DNA of 8,799 nt from Bacteroidota bacterium. Lineage in GTDB: Bacteria > Bacteroidota > Bacteroidia > Chitinophagales > Saprospiraceae. Under the pieces are notes generated by a model that was not told where the DNA came from, made no database searches, and worked only from the letters and a program-made list of their open reading frames with translations. This document shows, piece after piece, positions 1-8,100 of this stretch. The stretch covers positions 1 to 8,799 of the forward strand of contig QQUB01000126.1 in the NCBI GenBank assembly GCA_008501835.1, read 5' to 3'. The translations under genes were made by a program, and so were the position numbers. Each line of letters begins with the position of its first letter. The stretch's first letter is position 1.

Positions 1-2
1 AT

Positions 3-218
3 AAAAATATCCCGGCGGATAAAAAGCTCTTCAAAGTCCCAAGTTTGAGGAATGTGACCAGGACAGCCCCCTATTTTCACGATGGTAGTGTAGCGGATTT
101 GCACCAGGCTGTGAAAATTATGGCCAAGGCACAATTAAATACCGACCTTCCTGATGAAGAGATTGACGATATTGTAGCCTTTCTTCATGCGCTTACAGGA
201 GAATTACCTGTTTTTTAA
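3..218 (+). CDS. Di-haem cytochrome c peroxidase (MauG/CcpA family), C-terminal fragment
   Basis: The 5' part lies outside the window; 71 codons and the TAA stop are visible. The translation contains VPSLRNVTRTAPYFHDGS (about residues 12-29 of the fragment), the signature of the C-terminal haem domain of bacterial di-haem peroxidases. This is followed by VKIMAKAQLN and a closing helix EIDDIVAFLHALTG. By family knowledge, the Met in the 'IMAKAQL' segment (codon at 120-122) is the distal axial ligand of the high-potential haem. The CxxCH haem-attachment motifs would lie upstream and cannot be checked. These enzymes sit in the periplasm and reduce hydrogen peroxide with electrons from small c-type cytochromes or other donors; some relatives have other oxidative roles. 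The family call is firm, the exact substrate is not. The next gene starts 865 bp downstream, so no operon partner is visible on this side. Confidence 0.9.
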   Translation, partial: KNIPADKKLFKVPSLRNVTRTAPYFHDGSVADLHQAVKIMAKAQLNTDLPDEEIDDIVAFLHALTGELPVF

Positions 219-1083
219 GTTCGTAACTTGACAAGTTTCTGTATTTGAGTTCTAATCTTGTAATTAGGCTCCTTCTCCTTTCATTTCAAGAATCTTTAAC
301 CTGACAGCAAAGGTATTGTTAGGTGCCTTCCTTCGATGCAATACTATTGCAGATTTCTTTTCCTTTTTTTCATTGTTTTCAGCTGACCGAAAAATTGCCG
401 TTCAATCGACGGTATATTAAAAATTTATTATGTGATTTTTTTTTATGTATTGCTTGGAAATCTGTCACGGTTTTCACAATTATGATAAAAAAATAAAATT
501 GTAATTATTTGAATATGAGTAAATTATAAGAATTTAATTTTTTTTAGTGTGTTCTTTTGATCAGTACAAAGCCCTGTCTATTGTCCTTGTTGAGGGAGTC
601 GTTTTACCCCACTTTTGTAATGCGAAACAAATTTACAAACAGTTAAACGACATTACTATGAAACCTATGACCCATGTATTCAATGGAAGTATTGAATGTA
701 AAAGAACTAATAAATCAGGTTCAGTGGTAGTTATCGACACTTTGGCGCCACGCAAATAAACGTCAAAAGAATCGACACATAAACTTTGAACCTGACGGTT
801 TTTAAACAAGGCGAAAACCAACCGCTATACTACACACCAACCGGCAAGCCGGGAACAACACTCAGGAGACAGCATTAAGATCCAACCATAGCTTTTTGAA
901 TGTCTTCGACATAAGTCATCCCCCAAGGGTTTTTTGGACCCTAAGCTCTGACGAATGTAACCAGTTGTTTCACACACCATATGGGGAGGCCTGAACGCCA
1001 AGCATTTGATCTTTTGCAAAAATGGGAATACACCCGAAACGGCAAATTTTTTAAGGCAAGGTATATAGAAAGATTGATCATTT
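219..1083. other. Long AT-rich intergenic region without a convincing gene
   Basis: No reading frame here looks like a real protein. A 70-codon frame from a GTG at 547 to 759 and a 105-codon minus-strand frame at 825-1142 exist. They match no family I recognise, have no plausible ribosome-binding context, and the latter overlaps the start of the next gene. Bases about 415-545 are extremely AT-rich with several A and T runs, and include a short inverted repeat (ACAATT at 476-481, AATTGT at 497-502). Just after the peroxidase stop there is a weak 5-bp hairpin (225-237). Bases 760-1083 are more GC-balanced than 415-545, so a decayed gene or a small RNA is possible, but I see no positive evidence for either. 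Confidence 0.5.
337..351. repeat. Perfect 15-base palindrome, possible operator or weak terminator
   Basis: TGCAATACTATTGCA is a perfect inverted repeat with 7-base arms around one central base. It is followed by a pyrimidine-rich stretch with a run of seven T (367-373 region). As RNA it could form a 5-bp stem with a 5-base loop, which is weak for a terminator. As DNA its symmetry would suit a dimeric regulator. It lies 119 bases after the peroxidase stop. Either role is inference. Confidence 0.3.
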
Positions 1084-1515
1084 ATGAATGATATAGATTT
1101 CAGGTCGGGAACATCCCCTATGGTAAATCCGACGAGTGACATTTTCCCTGTTTTTAACGGGGTACGAACGGAAGTAAGATTTGGAATGGCGAGCAGGAAT
1201 TGTTCCGGGTTAGGTATCTGCAGCGTAGAAGCTACCAGCCGAACACTTTCGATGACAGCCTCATGTGACAGTGCTATTGCATACCTGACGTATGAATCAT
1301 TTGGGCAGCTCTGCTTTTATTTTCTAAAAGCGACGGTATGTCTGAAAGCAGAGAAGAAATTTTTCAGGCGCGGACTTTTCGTGATCAACGAAACCTTTGA
1401 AGTGCCTGCATCAATAGTACAAAGTTTTGACATGAATAATCAGTTCGTTCGCAAAGGAAAATATCCGGTCGTCGAAACAGAAAAGTTCTGGCGTGTCAAT
1501 TTCAACCAGTATTGA
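1084..1515 (+). CDS. Hypothetical 143-residue protein
   Basis: An ATG-to-TGA reading frame of 143 codons with no signal peptide and no clear membrane segment, so probably cytoplasmic. The N-terminal part contains a glycine/cysteine-rich stretch, RFGMASRNCSGLGICSVEA (around residues 32-50). The C-terminal part reads like an ordered beta-rich domain: an FEVPASIVQSF segment followed by RKGKYPVVETEKFWRVNF near the end. The composition and alternating hydrophobic pattern look like a real protein, and I have the impression of similar small proteins in other Bacteroidota, but I cannot name a family. The first ATG after an in-frame TGA (1074-1076) was taken as start; the upstream region AGAAAG is only a weak purine-rich match. 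A terminator-like repeat begins 59 bases after the stop, which fits a monocistronic unit. It could still be a chance frame; I judge that less likely. Confidence 0.6.
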   Translation: MNDIDFRSGTSPMVNPTSDIFPVFNGVRTEVRFGMASRNCSGLGICSVEATSRTLSMTASCDSAIAYLTYESFGQLCFYFLKATVCLKAEKKFFRRGLFVINETFEVPASIVQSFDMNNQFVRKGKYPVVETEKFWRVNFNQY

Positions 1516-1573
1516 GCAGTTCCGAAAGCGGTAACTGGCGAAAATAATATTTAGTGTTTCAAATTTTAAATCT

Positions 1574-1642
1574 CACAAATCGGAGCGTAGCAGAGGCTAT
1601 GATCCAGCAGAGAATAAAATCGCTCCAATTTGTGTGTTTTTC
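1574..1642 (+). terminator. Long inverted repeat with T run, probable terminator of the 143-residue gene
   Basis: Left arm 1574-1587 (CACAAATCGGAGCG) pairs with right arm 1621-1634 (CGCTCCAATTTGTG) over 14 positions with one mismatch, and TGTTTTT follows. The 33-base loop contains a small hairpin of its own (TAGC AGAG GCTA, 1588-1599). The arms and T run fit a rho-independent terminator; the loop is longer than usual, so a structured RNA or a mobile palindromic repeat is an alternative. Confidence 0.55.
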
Positions 1643-1700
1643 CTTGACTTGCAAGGAGTTAATGAGTTAGGTAAATGTTGTTTTATGAAATATGATTGCA

Positions 1701-1744
1701 AGTGGAACTCTCGGACTTGTTCGGGAAGTTCCGCTTTGTTTTTT
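1701..1744 (+). terminator. Rho-independent terminator-like hairpin
   Basis: AGTGGAACT (1701-1709) pairs with AGTTCCGCT (1727-1735) over nine positions including one G-T pair, and is followed directly by TTGTTTTTTC. The loop is 17 bases. It is the second terminator-like structure after the 143-residue gene. The T run stands only on the + strand side. Confidence 0.6.
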
Positions 1745-1813
1745 CATCAAACAATCTATTTATAAAGTCGGATTGGAAAGCCTTTTCGACAAAAGTTATT
1801 CATCGGTGCCTAT

Positions 1814-1848
1814 GAGGTTTGACCGACTTCATAGAGAGATTTGACCGA
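1814..1848 (+). promoter_or_regulatory. Two 13-base direct repeats spaced 22 bp, candidate regulator-binding site
   Basis: GAGGTTTGACCGA (1814-1826) recurs as GAGATTTGACCGA (1836-1848), identical at 12 of 13 positions. The 22-bp period is about two helical turns, so both copies face the same side of the DNA, the usual layout for a dimeric or cooperative activator. They lie about 160-195 bp upstream of the giant gene's start. No standard Bacteroidota -33/-7 promoter (TTG ... TAnnTTTG) could be placed with confidence nearby. Function is inferred from spacing only. Confidence 0.35.
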
Positions 1849-1859
1849 TCGGAAATGCC

Positions 1860-1910
1860 TGCCTTCCTGGATGCTGAATGTTCAGTGTCGAGGAAGGCAT
1901 CGGTGTTTTT
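1860..1910 (+). terminator. Extended hairpin with T run upstream of the giant gene (terminator or attenuator)
   Basis: TGCCTTCCT (1860-1868) is a perfect 9-base inverted match to AGGAAGGCA (1891-1899). Between them a second helix CTGA/TCAG (1874-1885) can form, giving a long rod with one internal loop. The T run of 1906-1910 follows six bases after the stem. It lies downstream of the direct repeats at 1814-1848 and 100 bases before the giant gene. If the promoter is upstream of it, this would be a leader attenuator; if downstream, a third terminator of the preceding gene. Confidence 0.45.
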
Positions 1911-2009
1911 CACTGATGGTAGCAACAATCTTAAAAATCATAATTTTTCACCAAACTCATTGTTCTCATGAATCAAAGATGTACCTATCTATTCTATCGG
2001 GACTTCATA

Positions 2010-2192
2010 ATGAACACGAAGGCCAGATGGAACAAAAGAACAAACCTGAAAGCAATGGGACATCACCCCCCTATTACGGATAGGGGTAAAGATGTTTCAT
2101 CTCCTGGAAGGTTTCTCAACCAACTTATTTTAGCCACTTTACTTGTTTTTGGACTCGTAGGTGGTTCTGCTGTTTTTAATACAGTCGATGCC
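2010..2192 (+). other. Signal peptide with long N-region
   Basis: Residues 1-34 are polar and basic, including KRTNLK and SSPGR. They are followed by a hydrophobic core LILATLLVFGLVGGSAVF (39-56) and a cleavage-like NTVDA before Q62. There is no lipobox cysteine, so a Sec signal peptidase I substrate is predicted. Starting at 2055 would shorten the N-region to 19 residues, nearer the usual length. Confidence 0.8.
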
Positions 2193-5100
2193 CAAATTAC
2201 CGGAAAGGCTTTCCGTGATTATAATGGGGATGGAGTACAACAAGGCGGCGAACCAGGAAGGGATGGTATTATTGTTAATGCTTATGCAGATGCCCCTTAC
2301 CCTGCAAAGGATGTTTTGGTCGGAACAGCAACCACAGATGCAAATGGGAATTATTTATTGAATCCTCTTATGTATCCTGTCAGGTTAGAATTTGAAATAC
2401 CTGACAACTTGTGTAACATGGCTTCCTACCAGGATTTTCCAGGAGCTAACGGAGATACTTATGGAACGGGTACCCAAATGGCTACAGGCCCTGGGGTACA
2501 CAATTTTATCATTAGTTACCCTGCTGATTTTTCGACAGAAACGAATCCGATCGTTTTTGTTCCAAAGATGACTAATGGTAATCCAACAGGAAATGGATCA
2601 GCTGCCACCGAAGCAGCCATTGTTTCATATAATTACTTAAATTCAGGAGTAGCGGCGAATTCTTACCGCGGACAAAATTCCGGACATCCCTGGGAAACTG
2701 TAGCCCTGCAGAATCAGGTAGGAACCACCTGGGGTGTTGCTTTTTCTAAGCAAGCACAAAAAGTTTTCGTAGGTGCTTCCATGAGAAGACACTCCGGAAT
2801 GGGACCTCTGGGAGGTGGAGGAATATATTGGTTTGATCCAACTCCACCATATGATCTTAATGCTAACCTCGGATTTTTTGATTTTGATGCCCTGGGAATT
2901 GCGACAAGTGATGAGGTAAATCCATACACACCTGCTCACATCAATGGAGCTTGTAATAACACCGTTGCTTTTAGTCCAGTGATTGGAACTAATTTGGAAC
3001 GTGGATTGCCTGATGGCAGAGGAACGCCAAACGCTGACCCTGCTGCGTGGGGACAGGTTGGTAAATTATCCCTGGGGGATATTGATATTTCTGAAGACGG
3101 AAGATATCTGTATGTTGTTAACCTCTATGACAGGATGTTATATGAGGTTGACCTTCAGGATCCTTTTGATCCTCAGGTTCCTACAGCTAATGAAATTACC
3201 GGTTACCCGATTCCTGACCCTTGTATTACCAATGCACAGGGAGAATACAGACCATTCGGACTGAAATATTCCAGAGAAAAAGTTTTCGTTGGAGTTATTT
3301 GTTCAGGTCAGAATTATGATGGTACACCTTCGGGAGCAACCTCAAGTGACCTTACCGGTACCATTTGGGAATTTGACGCTGTTAGCAAGACTTTTGTGGC
3401 CACACCGGCTATCCAGTTTGATTTCAGTTACCGGGATGGTTTGAAACCATGGTTACCATGGTCAAATACTTTTTATAATGATGGAGATGCATCAGGAACA
3501 CCTTTGATCTCTGATATTGAATTTGATGCAAAAGGAAATATGTTGATTGGGGTTACTGACCACCAGGCCAGCCAGGCAGGTTGGTATAACTATGACCTTT
3601 GTGGAAATGGTAGCAACCTCTCATTTACAACAGGTGAATTGTTACAGGCTGTGAGGGACCCTAATAACCCTACATGTTCCTACTCAATTCAATTTAATCC
3701 TGAATATTACAATGATAACCTGCATCACCCGGAGTCATCAATGGGAGCATTATCCGTACACTTTACCAGTGATTTTGATGGAGTACTTTCTACTTTCATG
3801 GATCCAATTTTCATTGTATCTGGTGGAACAGTTCTTTATGATAATAATACAGGACAAAGAATTGGCACCCCTAATGCTCAGGGAGGAACCAGTGTAGGGT
3901 ATGAAATTTATTATGGCCCAAGTATTGGTAATGGTAACTTTGGAAAAGCCAATAGTTTAGGTGACATCGAAGTTATTGGAAACGTGCCACCGATAGAACT
4001 TGGTAACCAGGTTTGGCTTGACCTGGATAGAGATGGTATCCAGGATGGGTTTGAACCACCACTACCAGGTGTGGATATCCAACTTTTGACGGAAGACATG
4101 TCAACAATATTGGCAACTTCAACTACAGATGCCAATGGTGGATTCTATTTTAATCATACTAATGTAAGTGATCCCGCAGGTCCTGCCAATGTATTAGGAC
4201 CAATACCTAATACGAATTATAAAATACGGATTGCTCCTGCTCAATTTGCGGGCGGAGTGGGCACAGGACCTTTAAAAGATATGCGGTTAACAACTCCTGG
4301 CGAAACCGGGTCCGGTGGAGCCGATCGCTCCGATAGTGATGCGATGTTGGTCGGAGGAGAAGCCATAATAATGGTTACAACTGCAGGACCAGGAGAAAAT
4401 AATCACACCCTCGATATTGGAATGTTGGGTAATGATTATGGAGATTTGCCCGATTCTTATACCACGACCGGACCAAATGCGCCGATGCATGAAATCACCC
4501 CGCAATTATACCTGGGGGCTTGTGTTGATGCTGAATTTGATGGTCAGCCTGAGCCTATGGCCGGTTTGATGAATGATGGAGATGATAATAATGCTGGTTT
4601 AGCCAGTTTGCCAGGAGGTCAGCCTTGTACTGATGATGAAAGTGGCGTGACTTTCTCAGCCTCACTTATTCCTGGTGGGCAAGGTTGTGTTGAAGTGAAT
4701 ATTGTCAATGCAACCGGAGCGATGGCTAAACTCCAGGGATGGATCGATTTTGATGGAAATGGTGTTTTCGATGGAGCAGATGAGCTGAACACCGTAGATT
4801 TTGCCGGTGGAGGAGTCATGATTCCGGATGGAGGAGTTTCAAGCGTGGAATATTGTTTTGATGTTCCTGCTGGAGCGACGTTCTCAAATAACTCAACAGA
4901 GTTGTTTGCACGTTTCCGCTTGAGCCCTGACGGCAATTTGAACTTTGATGGAGTAAATGGAGATGGTACTACACCATTGGGTGAGATAGAAGATCACAAA
5001 CAGCCTCTGGCGATGCTTGGAGATTATGTATGGATCGATGCTGATTATGACGGCGAGCAGGATATGGGTGAAACCCCTGTAGAAGGTACTACGGCTACTT

Positions 5101-8100
5101 TGCATGATTGTACCGGTGGCACACCAGGAGCAGTGCTTGGAACCATGCAAACAGATGTTAATGGATATTACAAATTCATCGGACTTATCGATGGAGAATA
5201 CTGTGTATGCTTTGATTTGACCACTTCAAATCACCCTAGAGCAAATGATATGGAATTCACCGTATCAGACAATACTACTGATGATAAAGATAGCGATGCT
5301 GATGAGATGAGCGGATGCACCCCAGGTGTGACGCTTACAGCAGGTGATGATTATCCTGATCTTGATGCAGGTGTATTCATTCCAGGAAAACTGGGTGATA
5401 TTGTATGGGAAGATGTGAATGGCAATGGTGTGCAGGATCCTGGAGAACCTGGCATTCCAAACGCAGAAGCTACGCTCACCGGAACAGATGGTGCAGGCAA
5501 TAACGTAAATGTAGGACCAATTATGACCGATGGAATCGGTATGTACATGTTTGGTGATTTAAAACCCGGTACCTACAAAGTAACGTTTGCCGCCCCGGCG
5601 GGATCCAATTTTGTTCCTACCGCAGTAAATGACCCATCAGGCAACGGAACAGATGCTGATGACAGTGATGCCGATCCTAATAATATGCTGATGTCACATG
5701 TTGTGACGGTGGTTTCCGGAACGGAAGACCTGACGATCGATGCAGGTTTCTTTGAGCCGGCTAAGATTGGTAATATCGTATGGCAGGACTGGAATAATAA
5801 CGGAGAGCAGGATGCAGGTGAGCCAGGTATTGCCGGTGTTCAGGTAACGCTGAGCGGAACCGATGGACTTGGTAATACAGTACCTGATCAAATGGCTACT
5901 ACAGACGGAACAGGCATGTTCATGTTCCCGGGGCTATGGCCAGGGGACTATAAATTGACCTTTGCTACTCCTGCAGACATGCAGCCCACGAAGGCTAATG
6001 AAGGCGGTGTAGCAGATACAGATGATAGTGATGCTGATCCGGCGAACGGAGGCATGACAACACTGACATTCCTCGAATCAGGGGAGTACGACGATAGTTG
6101 GGATGCAGGATATTTTGCAACGGATTATGGTGATATGCCGGACACTTACGGAACTACCGAAGGCGCAACTGGTCCAAAACACCTGATCTTCCCTGATCTG
6201 ATCCTTGGTGCATGTGTAGATGGAGAACTGGATGGCCAGGATGATCCAATGGCTGGAATGATGGCACCGAATGGTGATGATAATAATGCAAGTGCCGTTA
6301 GCCACCCTGCTGGTGCAGGCTGTGCTGATGATGAAGATGGTGTTACATTGGTAACTCCGATGGTACCGGGTTACGAAGCTTGTTTTGAAGTAGATGTAAT
6401 CAATGGAACGGGTGCCGCAGCAGTGCTTCAGGCATGGGTTGACTTTGATGGTGACGGCAGCGTTGCCGGCGAAGAATTGACTACCGGAGATTTCGGTGGA
6501 GGCGGAGTAAGTGTTCCTGTTGGAGGGCTTACGGATGCAGTTGTATGTTTCGACGTTCCTGCAACTACCGTTTTCAGCCAGGGTAATGCCTTTGTACGCT
6601 TCCGTTTGAGCCGCAATGGCGGATTGGCAGCTACAGGCGTTAATGCCGATGGCAGTATCCCACAGGGAGAGGTGGAAGATTATAAGATTCCACTGGCGAA
6701 AGTTGGAAACATGGTATGGGAAGACCGTAACTATAACGGTATCCAGGAACCTGGTATCGATGTAGGATTGAATGACTTCCCTGTTGATCTGATGTGGGCC
6801 GGTCTTGACGGAATCATGGGTAATGGTGATGATGTTACTTATTCAACAATAAGTGCCCAGGTAACCTACCCAGGAGCAGTAGTTAAAGACGGTGTTTATA
6901 CTTTCTGTGGATTGATCGCAGGAGATTACAAACTGACCGTTACTACCGATCGTTTTGCCACATTATTGAATGTAGGAGACGATTACCTGGATAGCGATGA
7001 TGAGAACGGAGAGCTGTTCACCATCACTGATGTATTGAATATGGATACCGGCGAGAATGGCCTGAATGATATGGCAGGCATGATGAACCCTGCTGATGCA
7101 GCCAATAGCTTCCCTGACAATCAGGATGATATTAGCTATGACTTTGGATATGCAGGATTTGACTACGGAGATTTGCCGGAAGCGTTTATCACGCTCGAAG
7201 AAACTCCTGGTATGCCAGGCATGGAAGGACCACGTCACTTGTTCACACCAAACTGGTTCATGGGAATCTGCATGGATATAGACCTTGACGGACAACCGGA
7301 TCAGTATGCCGGATTCTACCCGACAAGCAATGGAGATGATAATACTCCTGGCCTTGCGAGCCTTCCAGCAAATGTAGTATGTGATGATGATGAGAATGGA
7401 GTAATTCTCAAGACAGAGTTACTGCCAGGCTATGAAGCTTGCTTCGATGTCATGACTACAGGACCTGCTCAGGGTGTGATGCAGGCATGGATTGATTTTG
7501 ATGGTAGTGGAGATTTTGCTGATGATGGATCAGAAGCAGTAGTATGGTCCTCTTCAGGAACAAATGAGGCGACTATTCCTGCCGGAGCAGGCGTCATCAC
7601 AGAATTGTGCTTCGATGTACCTGCGACTGCTACCTTCCCTAATATTGAGACCCACATGCGTTTCCGTTACAGTGACCAGGGAGGTCTTGATTATAAGAAT
7701 GGTAATGCTGATGGATCTTACCCATTTGGTGAGGTAGAGGATTACTACCAGCCTTTGGCTGAGATCGGAGATTTGATCTGGCATGATATCGATGGTGACG
7801 GAGTACAGGATCCTGGTGAGCCAGGTGTACCTGGAGTTACTGTTGAGATCCACGATTGTACAGATCCTAACAACCCACAAGTATTGGCTACAACCACAAC
7901 AGATGCCAACGGTGAGTATGAATTCATCGGATTGATCCCGATGGAGAAATACTGTATCCACTTTGATGAAACTACCGCTACGGATGGTAATGCCAATGAT
8001 TATGTCTTTACGTTCAAGGATTCACCGAACATTGACGCAACAGATGCCAATGACAGTGATGTAGATTCCGAAGGTTGGGCAGAACCTGTAATGATGATGG

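Noticed and set aside
547..759. A 70-codon frame starting with GTG.
   Set aside because: No recognisable family, no ribosome-binding context beyond a T run, and no continuation or homologous feel; kept only as a note in the spacer entry.
825..1142. A 105-codon minus-strand frame overlapping the start of the 143-residue gene.
   Set aside because: Composition is unlike a folded protein, it overlaps a better candidate on the opposite strand, and no promoter or start context was seen.
322..1875. Short similarity between the spacer near 323-338 (GTGCCTTCCTTCGATG) and the hairpin arm near 1859-1873 (CTGCCTTCCTGGATG).
   Set aside because: Only about a dozen bases match and the first copy lacks the hairpin partner; chance is sufficient.
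3446..3462. ACCATGGT twice in tandem around a single T, forming a perfect palindrome.
   Set aside because: It lies inside the coding frame and is explained by a repeated Pro-Trp pair in KPWLPWSN; there is no reason to assume a regulatory site.
4619..7657. Three minus-strand frames (4619-4936, 6428-6616, 7469-7657) encode similar proline/serine-rich peptides containing AGTSK and PSKS.
   Set aside because: They are exact antisense of the three homologous GEVED domains in the same relative frame. Their resemblance comes from the conserved sense-strand coding, not from a real antisense gene family.
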